64,000 nucleotides of DNA, taken from positions 744,001 through 808,000 of the forward strand of contig NZ_CP042831.1 of assembly GCF_008000935.1 (NCBI RefSeq), given 5' to 3'. Positions 1 through 8,493 of the stretch are shown here, in pieces. This stretch comes from Flavobacterium alkalisoli. GTDB taxonomy: Bacteria; Bacteroidota; Bacteroidia; Flavobacteriales; Flavobacteriaceae. The notes beneath the pieces are model-generated. The model was not told the DNA's origin and ran no database searches. It saw nothing but the letters and a program-made list of their open reading frames with translations. The position numbers were made by a program, and so were the translations under genes. Numbering within the stretch: the stretch's first letter is position 1; the number at the start of each line of letters is the position of its first letter.

Positions 1-980
1 ATGGAATTAATAAGTACTTCTGATGGAACATGCTGTTTTTTTACAACCTGAGAAGCAAGCCATAAACCAAAGGCAGATGCAGTATTATACTCCCCACTTA
101 AATGTTTATAATACAATTGCGGGATATTACTTAATTTATTTTTTGCCAGTTCGTTATAGTAAGCGTCAAACTCCACATCGCCGTTGTAGCCCAGTACAAC
201 AGCATCAATATCACTTATATCGAGATTGTTGTGTTTAAGGAAATCTTTCAGTTTTCCTTCCACCTCCTCTTTTTCAAGAATGTTATAGATTGCCACATCC
301 TTTAGTTCGGCATAGGTAGTTTGCTGTTTGTCTCCTGAAAGTACAAAAAACACAGCACCTTCTGAAAACACCGATCCTTTTGAAGTAGAAGTCAGTACAT
401 CATAATCAGGCTGCCCTTTGCTTTTTATATTTCCTTTTATCTCCAGAAAATGCATTGTTGCTTCACCTGCCTCTTCGACACCTCCGGTAAGTACTGCATT
501 GGCTTCTCCCTCTTCAATTTGAAGCTGTGCATCAATCAGCGCCGATTCAAACGAAACCGCTCCGTTAACATAGGTAAAATTGTAAGCCTTACATTGCAGG
601 CCAAGGGCAATTTGCCCTCCCACGGTATTATGGGTAGACTGAATAAAGGAAGTTGGCGTAAGGAACTCCTCATTGTTATCCAGTATGGCTTTAAGGAATT
701 TCTCAGAATCCACTACACAGCCCATACCAGTCCCGGTAATAATAGCATCAGGTTGTTCTAAACCGGCTTCTTTTAAAGCCATTGCCGATGCCACTATTCC
801 GTTCTTAACCCCCTTAGCCATTCTTCTTCCGGCAGCAGGGGCAATAAATTCTTTATAATCAGGCTGGCTTATCTCAAGAATATTATTGTCTTTATTAACA
901 ATAATCTCATCAAGAAAACCATCTCCAAAAGTCTTTTGTGCAGAAACACAACCAACACCGTTTATATAACACTTTTTCAT
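1..980 (-). CDS. Ketosynthase-like chain-length-factor subunit (partial, runs off left edge)
   Basis: The frame reads from an ATG at 978-980 to the window edge without a stop, giving 326 residues of an incomplete protein. It has the thiolase/ketosynthase fold pattern of beta-ketoacyl-ACP synthases (ITGTGMGC, TSFIQSTHNTVGGQIAL), but the segment that should carry the nucleophilic Cys reads NFTYVNGAVSFESAL, with no cysteine. That is the pattern of a KS-beta/chain-length factor that pairs with an active KS. Its ATG overlaps the TAA stop of the upstream KS gene (TAATG), so the two are translationally coupled, as expected for a heterodimer. Inferred role: partner of the 980-2176 KS in polyene chain extension. 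The C-terminal part is not visible. Confidence 0.8.
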   Translation of the reverse strand, partial: MKKCYINGVGCVSAQKTFGDGFLDEIIVNKDNNILEISQPDYKEFIAPAAGRRMAKGVKNGIVASAMALKEAGLEQPDAIITGTGMGCVVDSEKFLKAILDNNEEFLTPTSFIQSTHNTVGGQIALGLQCKAYNFTYVNGAVSFESALIDAQLQIEEGEANAVLTGGVEEAGEATMHFLEIKGNIKSKGQPDYDVLTSTSKGSVFSEGAVFFVLSGDKQQTTYAELKDVAIYNILEKEEVEGKLKDFLKHNNLDISDIDAVVLGYNGDVEFDAYYNELAKNKLSNIPQLYYKHLSGEYNTASAFGLWLASQVVKKQHVPSEVLINS

Positions 981-2176
981 TAGCTTTTTGAGAACAAAAG
1001 GGTTGAACAGTTACCGCCAAACCCAAAAGAGTTTGACAACACATGATTGATTTCTTTTTCCATTAAAACCGTTTGCGGAACAAGATCAAACTCTTCCATT
1101 TTGGTTTTATAGTTAAGGTTAGGAAACACCTTATTATGCTGTAATGCCAGCACGCTGAATACTGCCTCAATTGCGGCAGCGGCTGCCAGTGTATGCCCTG
1201 TAAAAGGTTTGGTAGAGCTAAAGTGGGGTACATTTGTGCCAAAAGTCCTTATAAGCGCCCTTCCTTCCGAAAGATCGTTATTAGGGGTTGCCGTACCATG
1301 TGCATTAATATAATCTATATCCTGTGGTTTAAGTCCCGACACCTTAAATGCCTTTTCCATTGCAAGGTAAGCACCTTCCCCGTTTTCTGAAGAAGCGGTT
1401 TGATGGTAAGCATCATTGGCATTGCCATAGCCCGAAAGATAGGCTAGTACTTTTTTGTTTTGCTTTTTCACCACCTCATCCGATTCTAAAACCAGAAAAG
1501 CAGCAGCCTCACCCAGGTTAAGTCCCTTCCTGTTATTATCGAAAGGAGTATTATAGGTATCCGATAATATCATAAGTGTCTTAAAACCGTTTATGGTAAA
1601 TTTTGAAAGTGCATCAGTACCACCTACAATAACCCTGTCCAGCTTTCCGGCCTTAATAAGCCTTGCACCAAGCATAATGGCATTTGCTGCCGAAGAGCAT
1701 GCCGTGCTTATGGTAGTAACCACACCTTTAAGACCTAGCTGTTGGGCTATTTTATGAGTTGAGTCGCCTGCATCATGAGAATCGATATACTTCCTGCTTT
1801 CTTCCTTATCGAAATAATCGTAGAAGAACTTTTCGGTCATATCCATTCCGCCTACACTTGTTGCAGATATAATACCAGTGTTGTACTCGTTAATATCGTT
1901 TATACCTGCATTCTGTACCGCCTGTTTTGCTGCCAAAGCACCAAGCATTGCAGTACGTGAGTAGTTATTATCCGCATCCAGGCCCAGTTCCTGCTCCAGC
2001 TCAGCATTGGTCTTTTTAATTTCACCAACCTTAATGGCATTTGCATGAATGGTTTGTATGTTTTCTATGGCAGTTATGCCCGGTTTGTTATGTATAAGCG
2101 CATTAAAGCTCTCTTCAACAGAAGTTCCTATTGAAGAAATAATACCCATACCCGTTATGGCAACTCTACCACTCAT
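980..2176 (-). CDS. Beta-ketoacyl-ACP synthase (KS-alpha, FabF-like) of the aryl-polyene pathway
   Basis: 398 residues, the normal length of a FabF-type elongating ketosynthase. The triad is intact: Cys160 in STACSSA, His293 in NAHGTATP and His328 in STKPFTGHTL. The glycine-rich FGFGGNCSTLLF tail is also present. The enzyme should condense malonyl-ACP with the growing aryl-polyenoyl-ACP in the cytoplasm. It lies 2 nt downstream of an ACP gene and its stop overlaps the start of a Cys-less KS-like gene. This suggests that ACP, KS and chain-length factor are made together. The family assignment is firm; the position in the pathway is inferred from context. Confidence 0.9.
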   Translation of the reverse strand: MSGRVAITGMGIISSIGTSVEESFNALIHNKPGITAIENIQTIHANAIKVGEIKKTNAELEQELGLDADNNYSRTAMLGALAAKQAVQNAGINDINEYNTGIISATSVGGMDMTEKFFYDYFDKEESRKYIDSHDAGDSTHKIAQQLGLKGVVTTISTACSSAANAIMLGARLIKAGKLDRVIVGGTDALSKFTINGFKTLMILSDTYNTPFDNNRKGLNLGEAAAFLVLESDEVVKKQNKKVLAYLSGYGNANDAYHQTASSENGEGAYLAMEKAFKVSGLKPQDIDYINAHGTATPNNDLSEGRALIRTFGTNVPHFSSTKPFTGHTLAAAAAIEAVFSVLALQHNKVFPNLNYKTKMEEFDLVPQTVLMEKEINHVLSNSFGFGGNCSTLLFSKS

Positions 2177-2178
2177 AA

Positions 2179-2436
2179 TTACTTAGTACGGTTTTCTGTA
2201 ATGTATGCAGCCATAGTCTCAATAGACTGGAATATAGCCCTTCCCTCTTTAGGATCAGAAAGCTTAATACCATAATCCTTATCTAACATCACGATAAGCT
2301 CTAATGCATCAATAGAGTCAAGACCTAATCCGTCACCAAAAAGTGCATCATTATCGTTAATATCTGCAGGCTGTATATCCTCAAGATTTAAAATGGTAAT
2401 AATTTTCTCTTTCAGTTCCTGTTTTAATGCTTCCAT
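2179..2436 (-). CDS. Acyl carrier protein of the pigment cluster (ACP-1)
   Basis: 85 residues, four-helix ACP pattern with the phosphopantetheine attachment site in GLGLDSIDALELIVMLDK, so Ser41 should carry the prosthetic arm. It holds intermediates for the type II polyene machinery. It sits 2 nt from both neighbours, the KS at 2176 and the half-ketosynthase at 2439. This is one of two ACPs in the cluster. The other (11916-12164) has the variant GLDSLDYVDL, so the two may serve different chains (aryl polyene and alkyl), which is inference. Confidence 0.92.
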   Translation of the reverse strand: MEALKQELKEKIITILNLEDIQPADINDNDALFGDGLGLDSIDALELIVMLDKDYGIKLSDPKEGRAIFQSIETMAAYITENRTK

Positions 2437-2438
2437 GT

Positions 2439-3041
2439 TTAACTTAAATATAGTGTTTGTATGTTTTGGGGCGTATGCTCAATAGTTCCGTTATCGGAAA
2501 CCAGATACATAAACGCCTTGTATTCGTCGTTTAAAAATTCAACCCAGCCACATAATACTTTTGCAGCTTTATCGGTATTTAACAAGACTGCTGCATAATT
2601 AGCAAAAAATTCCGGATTGAAAGCGTCAAATATAAAGAAACTATTTTCTGTATATAACTTGTGCTTTATACTAATCTCTCCCAGGCATATATTAGGCAGC
2701 GTATATACAAATACCGCCGGACTGGGAAAATAATTATCCTTATCGCTGATGGAATCGTTAAACTTCACATCAGTATCAAGGCTGGATGAGGCATTGGCAA
2801 ACAAGAGTGCCGTATTTTCATTATCGCCATCCTTAAGCAATAATTCTGCTGCAAGAAAAGACAGCTTGCTCAAATTATCCATCTTAAAAAACTTAGGATA
2901 ATCGGTTTCCAGATGCCTGTATAACTGTTTGGCAAATTCTGCAAAAGCAGCATCAGGGACATTAAAAAAATCCTGCCCGTTTAGCTTTACCGTATTGTTT
3001 TCAATACTGCAATAACCCGATATATACTGCTTACCTGCCAT
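2439..3041 (-). CDS. Half-length ketosynthase-like protein (N-terminal KS domain only)
   Basis: 200 residues. The stretch LLFANASSSLDTD, then FPSPAVFVYTLPNICLGEIS, then a GWVEFL segment, follows the order of motifs in the N-terminal half of beta-ketoacyl synthases. It resembles the short beta-ketoacyl-synthase-like N-terminal family found in aryl-polyene clusters. Where a KS would have TACxSG this protein reads FDAFNPEF, so there is no catalytic cysteine, and the C-terminal histidine half is absent. It is therefore not a condensing enzyme by itself and may be a structural partner or carrier-binding subunit. It overlaps the upstream KS gene by 11 nt. The exact role is unknown. Confidence 0.75.
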   Translation of the reverse strand: MAGKQYISGYCSIENNTVKLNGQDFFNVPDAAFAEFAKQLYRHLETDYPKFFKMDNLSKLSFLAAELLLKDGDNENTALLFANASSSLDTDVKFNDSISDKDNYFPSPAVFVYTLPNICLGEISIKHKLYTENSFFIFDAFNPEFFANYAAVLLNTDKAAKVLCGWVEFLNDEYKAFMYLVSDNGTIEHTPQNIQTLYLS

Positions 3042-4179
3042 TCTTTATTTTTTGAAATACAACAGCCGTATTACAGCCCCCAAATCCGGAAGCCGTTTTA
3101 AGGAAATAATCTACCTGTGTATCTTTATTTTCACGTATTACATTTATAGGCTGCGAAACACCCGGTTCATCATACCCTAATGAGGTATAGACCCTGTTAT
3201 GCTTCATAGTTTCTAATCCCATTACCGTTTCTAAAAGTCCCGATGCACCAAGGGTATGCCCGTAATACCCTTTAAAACTGTTTACAGGAATCTCATTAAG
3301 TCCTGTCCTGTTAAAGGCTATTGCTTCCATCTCATCGTTAAAGGAGGTTGCTGTACCGTGTGCCGATATGTACTGTATAGCATCTGCCGATATCTTAGCT
3401 TCCTTTAATGCACTCTCTATACTTCTTACCAATCCTTCGCCCGTTCTTGAAGGACCCGATATATGGTTGGCATCGTTTATCGATCCGTCTCCTATAATCT
3501 TTGCGTTAGCATTCTTACTGTCCACAGTTACCAATGCAGCAGCAGCAGCTTCGCCAAGAGTAACGCCTTTTCGGTTTGCCGAATAAGGCCTGCAGGGCTC
3601 ATCGCTCATTGCCTGAAAAGAATTGAAACCGGCAAGAACAAACTTTGAGACCTCATCGCCACTTACTATAAAAGCATGGTCATAAGCCCCTGCCTGAATA
3701 ATCCTCTTTGCCACAGATATCGCCAGTATACCCGACACACAGGCATTTGACACCACTATAGGCTGGGAAGAAAAACCAAAGAAACCGGCTATGTTTTGTG
3801 CCAATCCCTGAAGATATGCTTCTTGAGGAACAGCTTCATTATGTTGTAAAGCAGTTATATTACCCTTTGTGGTAGATAATACAAATGCTGTTTTACCAGT
3901 AAGCGCTATTCCTGCTTTTTGCACAACAGGATACAATGCCAGCAGCATCATTTTCTCAAGTCGTGTATAACTGTTTCCGTTGCTTATTGCAGCAAAGGCA
4001 GCATTGAGTTTTTCATCATCAATAACTCCGGAATAGAAAGGCGCGTCCATTAATGCCGGATTATCCTGCCTGCTTATACCCGATATGCCTTTTTCAAGGG
4101 CATGCACATTACTTTCCACATCAAATCCTAACGGAGTGACGCAGTTAGTATGGCTTATATAAACATTTCTTAAATCCAT
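3031..4179 (-). CDS. Beta-ketoacyl-ACP synthase (second active KS)
   Basis: 382 residues with all ketosynthase catalytic residues: Cys147 in SNACVSG, His274 in SAHGTATS and His308 in GYYGHTLGASG. The protein is divergent from the 980-2176 and 12174-13391 ketosynthases, for example DLRNVYISHTNCVTPLG at the N-terminus. It probably has a separate job such as the first condensation or a different chain length. Its 3' end overlaps the half-KS gene by 11 nt and its start lies 2 nt after the thioesterase gene, so it is an internal operon gene. KS family certain; substrate not readable from sequence. Confidence 0.88.
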   Translation of the reverse strand: MDLRNVYISHTNCVTPLGFDVESNVHALEKGISGISRQDNPALMDAPFYSGVIDDEKLNAAFAAISNGNSYTRLEKMMLLALYPVVQKAGIALTGKTAFVLSTTKGNITALQHNEAVPQEAYLQGLAQNIAGFFGFSSQPIVVSNACVSGILAISVAKRIIQAGAYDHAFIVSGDEVSKFVLAGFNSFQAMSDEPCRPYSANRKGVTLGEAAAAALVTVDSKNANAKIIGDGSINDANHISGPSRTGEGLVRSIESALKEAKISADAIQYISAHGTATSFNDEMEAIAFNRTGLNEIPVNSFKGYYGHTLGASGLLETVMGLETMKHNRVYTSLGYDEPGVSQPINVIRENKDTQVDYFLKTASGFGGCNTAVVFQKIKNGR

Positions 4180-4181
4180 TA

Positions 4182-4628
4182 TTATATCAGTCCTACTTTA
4201 CTTCTCCATTCCTCAAAAAAAGGAGGATAGTTAAGCTGCATTATCCCTTCACTATTTAAAAACACCTGTATGGTTTCTCCTGTACAGGCAATGTTATTAT
4301 CTGCATCAAATATCTTATACCTGAAAATCATTTTGGCAGCAGGAGTATCTACAATAGTAGTCTCTATCCTGAAAACATCGCCATACTTTAATGGCAGCTT
4401 GTGCTCACAGCTTGACTTGACAATAGGTGTTGTATAACCGTGGCTATGGATATCCAGATAGCTAACACCATGCTGCCTGCCAAAAGCCTCACGCCCGTCT
4501 TCAAAATAAGTTATGTAGTAGCCGTGCCATACAATTCCCAGCGGATCTGTTTCATTAAAACGAACCCTTACTTCCTGAGTAACCGTTAGTGCCTCTGCTT
4601 CTTTATACTGCTCTTTTCTTTTCATCAT
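4182..4628 (-). CDS. Hotdog acyl-thioesterase, YbgC/4-hydroxybenzoyl-CoA thioesterase-like
   Basis: 148 residues, single hotdog domain. The segment FNETDPLGIVWHGYYITYFE matches the YbgC/4HBT active-site pattern with the acidic residue at Asp28 and the invariant His-Gly-Tyr-Tyr following. Enzymes of this family hydrolyse acyl-CoA or acyl-ACP thioesters. In an aryl-polyene operon it would release or proof-read polyenoyl chains. The 5' end overlaps the 3' end of the ABC permease gene by 26 nt, which indicates tight co-translation. Alternatives within the family, such as transfer rather than hydrolysis, cannot be excluded. Confidence 0.82.
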   Translation of the reverse strand: MMKRKEQYKEAEALTVTQEVRVRFNETDPLGIVWHGYYITYFEDGREAFGRQHGVSYLDIHSHGYTTPIVKSSCEHKLPLKYGDVFRIETTIVDTPAAKMIFRYKIFDADNNIACTGETIQVFLNSEGIMQLNYPPFFEEWRSKVGLI

Positions 4629-5886
4629 AAAAAATTGATACTGCCGTCATTATCAGGAAAAACAGCAGTAATAGCCCTAAATAGGGCAAAATTCCTATTA
4701 TCGTATATTTTCTTAAAAGCACATCATAAAACGCTTCAAGACCCCAGTTCATAGGAGATATTTTAGCGATATGCTGCATTATTTTCGGCATTGCAAAAAC
4801 AGGTACCCATACTCCGCCTATAGCTGCAAGTATAACCACAGAAGTAGCTCCAAACGGCGCCGATTGTTCCTGAGTTTTTGCCACAGTACCCAGTAATATC
4901 CCAAAGCCTACAGCTGCAAGGCCACTAAATAGTGCAACAACACTCATTAGTGCAAAAGTACCGTCCAACTCTAAAGGTGATAGCCCTATTTTTGGGAATA
5001 CATACATCCCAACTCCCAACATTAGGTAAAACTGAAGCATGCAGATAATAAGGTAAGTAATAGTTTTACCTCCTATCACGGTTGCATAACTTACAGGGTT
5101 TGTTCTTAACCTTACATTGGTTCCCTGGCTTTTTTCCTTAACTATATTTATGGATAATGGCACTACAATAAAAAATATGGCAAACAGCGTCCAGGCAGGT
5201 ACATTATGCTGTGTAGAGTTTGGCACCATTTCCTTGTTATCAAACATAGGTACGATCTCCTTAAAGCTTATATAGCTCTCCTGATTAAAAGCTGCAACAC
5301 TTTCTTCACCCAGCTGCTCTGTAAAAGCATTATAGATTGTTTTGGTTTCTATTTGCGAAATCATTTTGTCTATAGTGCTTTTCACTGCTGTTTTAAATGC
5401 GGTTTGCGAAGCCGGGTCAAAATACAACCTTACCTCTTTTGGGGCTTCCTTTTTTGCAGAAGGCTCTACGGAAACCGTATCCTCTTCCATGACGCCCTGC
5501 ATTATACTGGTTACGTTCTCTTCTACTTTTTCCTTAAGCCCTTCACTCAGCTTCTCGGGTATTATGATGGCTAACTGATAGTCGCCGTCAAACACTTTCT
5601 CTTTTGCAAATGCCTCATCAATCGCTTTACCATCCTGAGATGTAATAACCTCAAACGAATTGCTTTCTCCAAGATTTTCCTTCACCAGTTCAGACACCTC
5701 TCCCTTATCGTTGTCTACAAGTAGTATCGGGATTTTGGTTTCGGTAGCTGTTTTAAACGTACTGTCCTGTATAAGCGTTATGGTAATGATAAGTACCAGC
5801 GGCATAACAAAAAGTATAACCAGCCCTCCCGCATCACGCTTAAGCAAAAGCACTTCCTTATATATGGACATCCATAACTTATACAT
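4603..5886 (-). CDS. ABC-2 type transporter permease of the pigment cluster
   Basis: 427 residues. One membrane segment near residues 21-41 is followed by a long extracytoplasmic region rich in acidic and lysine residues (roughly 45-220), then about five further membrane segments including WTLFAIFFIVVPLSINIV and a GLLLLFFLIMTAVSIF end. This is the layout of ABC-2 (DrrB/YhgE-like) permeases. Its start overlaps the ATPase gene by 8 nt. With that ATPase it forms an exporter that probably moves the pigment or a precursor across the inner membrane. The substrate is inferred from context only. Confidence 0.85.
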   Translation of the reverse strand: MYKLWMSIYKEVLLLKRDAGGLVILFVMPLVLIITITLIQDSTFKTATETKIPILLVDNDKGEVSELVKENLGESNSFEVITSQDGKAIDEAFAKEKVFDGDYQLAIIIPEKLSEGLKEKVEENVTSIMQGVMEEDTVSVEPSAKKEAPKEVRLYFDPASQTAFKTAVKSTIDKMISQIETKTIYNAFTEQLGEESVAAFNQESYISFKEIVPMFDNKEMVPNSTQHNVPAWTLFAIFFIVVPLSINIVKEKSQGTNVRLRTNPVSYATVIGGKTITYLIICMLQFYLMLGVGMYVFPKIGLSPLELDGTFALMSVVALFSGLAAVGFGILLGTVAKTQEQSAPFGATSVVILAAIGGVWVPVFAMPKIMQHIAKISPMNWGLEAFYDVLLRKYTIIGILPYLGLLLLFFLIMTAVSIFYDEKKRAV

Positions 5887-6634
5887 GGTCTCTTAAGGCT
5901 TTACCGGTTAATGAAAGGAACACATCTTCAAGAGTGTGTGCGTTATGAGTAAGTTCTATTATTTCCTGCGGAGTACCTTTAATCATTATCTCACCATTAT
6001 CAATAATGGCAATATGGCTGCACAAATCCTGCGCCTCTGCCAAATGATGTGAGGTATATATAATGGTAGTACCGCTTTGGTTTACCTGTTTTAGATATTC
6101 AATAATAACCGCTTTAGAGTGCACATCTACCCCTACGGTAGGCTCATCTAAAAACAGTACTGATGGTTCGTGTAACTGCCCTGCCAAAAGGTTGATCCTT
6201 CTTTTCATACCACCTGAAAAAGTGTCGATTTTTTTATCGGCAAACTTTAAAAGGCCCAGGTAATCCAGCGAATCGTTTATCTTTTGTCTTAACACCTTTC
6301 CTTTAAGGCCATACATACTGCCAAAGTACATAAGGTTTTCGCGGGCGGTAAGTGTAGGGTATAAAGCATATTCCTGCGGAACCACACCCATAATCTTTTT
6401 TATTGCATGCGCATCGTTAGCATAATTGTACCCATTAATGCTAAAATTGCCCGATGTGGGTTTTATAAGTCCGCATAACATAGAAATAAGTGTCGTCTTA
6501 CCGGCTCCGTTAGGGCCAAGCAAACCGAATATTTCTCCCTTGTTTATTCCCAAAGACAAATTATTAACCGAATAGACATCGGCATTCTTATACTTTTTAG
6601 AAAGGGATTGTATTTCTATTATAGGATCTGTCAT
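5879..6634 (-). CDS. ABC transporter ATP-binding protein
   Basis: 251 residues with a complete nucleotide-binding domain: Walker A GPNGAGKT (residues 40-47), Q-loop in GVVPQEYALYP, signature FSGGMKRR, Walker B and D-loop VLFLDEPTVGVD, and the switch His in TSHHLAEA. The order and the C-terminal THNAHTLEDVFLSLTG motif are typical of DrrA-like ATPases that pair with ABC-2 permeases. The gene overlaps the permease gene downstream and follows the BtrH-like gene after 5 nt. It energises export of a lipid-like product; flexirubin or a precursor is the obvious candidate. Confidence 0.92.
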   Translation of the reverse strand: MTDPIIEIQSLSKKYKNADVYSVNNLSLGINKGEIFGLLGPNGAGKTTLISMLCGLIKPTSGNFSINGYNYANDAHAIKKIMGVVPQEYALYPTLTARENLMYFGSMYGLKGKVLRQKINDSLDYLGLLKFADKKIDTFSGGMKRRINLLAGQLHEPSVLFLDEPTVGVDVHSKAVIIEYLKQVNQSGTTIIYTSHHLAEAQDLCSHIAIIDNGEIMIKGTPQEIIELTHNAHTLEDVFLSLTGKALRDHV

Positions 6635-6639
6635 TACCC

Positions 6640-7635
6640 TTAAATGCTTTTTCTTAGTTTTTTAAAGAACTCCTCTTCTTTATCGGCAATCGTATTTAAC
6701 TGGTCTGCCAGTACGTTATATACATCAGGCTGAGAACTGCGCTTTTTATAAACCCTTGCTGCCTCTACGGCAAAGTCGCGCCACATATCGCCTATCTGGG
6801 TCATTTCAAAAGAAAGTTCCTTTAGTTTAGGGTTGTCCAAAACCACCGACGCTTCCTGTAAGAATGCCGCATATATAAACCTGAAGCCTCCGCCTCCGGT
6901 GCCTATCTCTTCCTGCATGCGCACAATTTGCGCCAGGTAATGATTCGCTTTTTTAACGCCATGCTTTAAAGGCCATTTTTTTATCTGCTTTGCCACAAGC
7001 CTTATTCCCCTTACTCCTACAATAGGAACAGGTGCAAGCATATCGCGGCAGGTAGTTTTAATAGCAGTGATTATCGCCTTTTTAAAATCAAGATCTTTTG
7101 GTATGTGTATAGGATAATACATTTGCCCTTTTGGTGCAAAAGCACCTTTGGCAAACCTTACCCTGTCAAGATCCTGTGCAGAAAGTGTGGTTACGGTTTC
7201 CATAACCGGGTCACTTATCAGGTAATCGTTACCTTCCTTTCCATACACCACAAGGTTGTGGGCATTAAAGTGAAAGCGGTAATCATCAGGAAAATAGGTA
7301 AGGTTATATACCCCTACCTGCAATCCCGATGGAATATTGTTTTTAAGGTTGTTGTCTAATGCCGCTACGGCAGATTGAGACCCTGAAAATTTTTGTCTTT
7401 TTATTTTTATACCTAACCTTTTGGCAACCTTGCCAAAGATAGCTCCCGGCAATGGCCTGTAGCTAAAAGCGGGTGCATGATTTACTTTAATAAATGGAAG
7501 GTATACAAAAAACAGGCCTGAACCGATACCAAATATCATAGGTTCGCTTATGTTAAGCCCATTATGCTTTAATAAGTTTGAGGCAACACCATTCTCGCAA
7601 TGTGCCGACTGGTAGTGCTTAAAATCAGTCTTCAT
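6640..7635 (-). CDS. BtrH N-terminal-domain protein (cysteine-protease-fold acyl-transfer type)
   Basis: 331 residues. The N-terminus HYQSAHCENGVASNLLKHNG, followed by FGIGSGLFF, matches the BtrH N-terminal family, with His12-Cys13 near the start. Butirosin BtrH transfers an acyl chain from an ACP to an amino group. The later part (from about residue 190) is alpha-helical and unlike BtrH. In this operon, with two ACPs and a thioesterase, an ACP-to-acceptor acyl transfer such as ester formation between the aryl polyene and the resorcinol is a reasonable guess, not shown. It is 4 nt from the 133-residue gene and 5 nt from the ABC ATPase gene. Confidence 0.75.
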   Translation of the reverse strand: MKTDFKHYQSAHCENGVASNLLKHNGLNISEPMIFGIGSGLFFVYLPFIKVNHAPAFSYRPLPGAIFGKVAKRLGIKIKRQKFSGSQSAVAALDNNLKNNIPSGLQVGVYNLTYFPDDYRFHFNAHNLVVYGKEGNDYLISDPVMETVTTLSAQDLDRVRFAKGAFAPKGQMYYPIHIPKDLDFKKAIITAIKTTCRDMLAPVPIVGVRGIRLVAKQIKKWPLKHGVKKANHYLAQIVRMQEEIGTGGGGFRFIYAAFLQEASVVLDNPKLKELSFEMTQIGDMWRDFAVEAARVYKKRSSQPDVYNVLADQLNTIADKEEEFFKKLRKSI

Positions 7636-7639
7636 TATA

Positions 7640-8041
7640 TCAGCCCTTAAAATTTTTTAGTTCCTGCAGTGTTATAGAAAAAGCGTCTGCATATTTGTTA
7701 AGCATCCTGTCGCTTAATTTTTGAAACACTTGCGGTTTAAAATGTCTTTTAACTCTCCATTGCCATATCCCTGCATAATCGGCAAGGATACCGGTATCCA
7801 TTTTGTTGAGTTCCATAAAATATACTAAAGGACTCACTTCTCCTTTTATAACCTGTTGCCTTGCGGCTTCGGTACGTTCTTTAATATCTTCAATAGCATT
7901 GTTTAGCGCAATGGTTTTTGGCTCCCATCCTGCACTTAATGCTGTTTTGTAATTACCGTTCTCATCTGTAGCATAACACAGCTCGCGCATGTTTACCGTT
8001 TCCAGATTGCTCTTATCCTGTGGTACTTCGCTCTCTTTCAT
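7640..8041 (-). CDS. Conserved pigment-cluster protein of unknown function
   Basis: 133 residues, soluble, largely helical, no signal peptide or membrane segment. The central region with EVSPLVYFMELNKMDTGILADYAG and WRVKRHFKP looks like a small helix-turn-helix-like bundle, but I do not recognise a named domain. The ATG overlaps the TGA stop of the upstream dehydratase gene (ATGA), so it is translated together with the biosynthetic enzymes. It lies directly before the BtrH-like gene and may act with it. No function can be assigned. Confidence 0.7.
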   Translation of the reverse strand: MKESEVPQDKSNLETVNMRELCYATDENGNYKTALSAGWEPKTIALNNAIEDIKERTEAARQQVIKGEVSPLVYFMELNKMDTGILADYAGIWQWRVKRHFKPQVFQKLSDRMLNKYADAFSITLQELKNFKG

Positions 8042-8487
8042 CGTTGCTGAATAAATAAGTTAATATCTCCTTCTAAAAGCAATGTATCTCCATCATAAGT
8101 ACTGCATTGCATTGTACAGGTGGTATAAGTACCCATATCAAAGCTGGATTGCAGTACCGCAGTTGTAGTAATCTCGGCACCTACCTTTGGCAAGGCGTGT
8201 ATTTTTACACTTTTTATAGAGCTTATAAAGCCTATCACCCTTACTCCCGGTATATCTTCTCCCTCTGCGTCTACAAAGTAAGAACTTCCTACAATGGCAG
8301 AACAGGTTTGGGCAGCATTCTCTACAAGACCGGCTTCAACAAACTGGCCTTTTTCAACAAAAATGTTGTCTTCGGCTATCGTGAATATGGTCTTTACGTT
8401 TTCATGGTCCATAGAAACAATAAGATCTACCATTAGCATGGGAGCCCTGTGTGGCAGGTACTTTTGTATTTCTATAGTGTTTTCCAT
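8038..8487 (-). CDS. 3-hydroxyacyl-ACP dehydratase-like hotdog protein, active-site type
   Basis: 149 residues, FabZ/FabA-like hotdog fold. LPHRAPMLMVD retains the catalytic His position and FVEAGLVENAAQT retains the Glu position of FabZ-type dehydratases. It should remove water from 3-hydroxyacyl-ACP in each extension cycle to give the conjugated polyene. It is adjacent to a second hotdog protein (8494-8928) that lacks the His, which fits the heterodimeric ApeI:ApeP type of dehydratase described for aryl-polyene pathways. It overlaps the next gene at ATGA. Confidence 0.82.
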   Translation of the reverse strand: MENTIEIQKYLPHRAPMLMVDLIVSMDHENVKTIFTIAEDNIFVEKGQFVEAGLVENAAQTCSAIVGSSYFVDAEGEDIPGVRVIGFISSIKSVKIHALPKVGAEITTTAVLQSSFDMGTYTTCTMQCSTYDGDTLLLEGDINLFIQQR

Positions 8488-8493
8488 AAATAA

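Noticed and set aside
450..858. Two plus-strand frames at the left end
   Set aside because: They are opposite the partial ketosynthase-like gene, whose motifs are clear.
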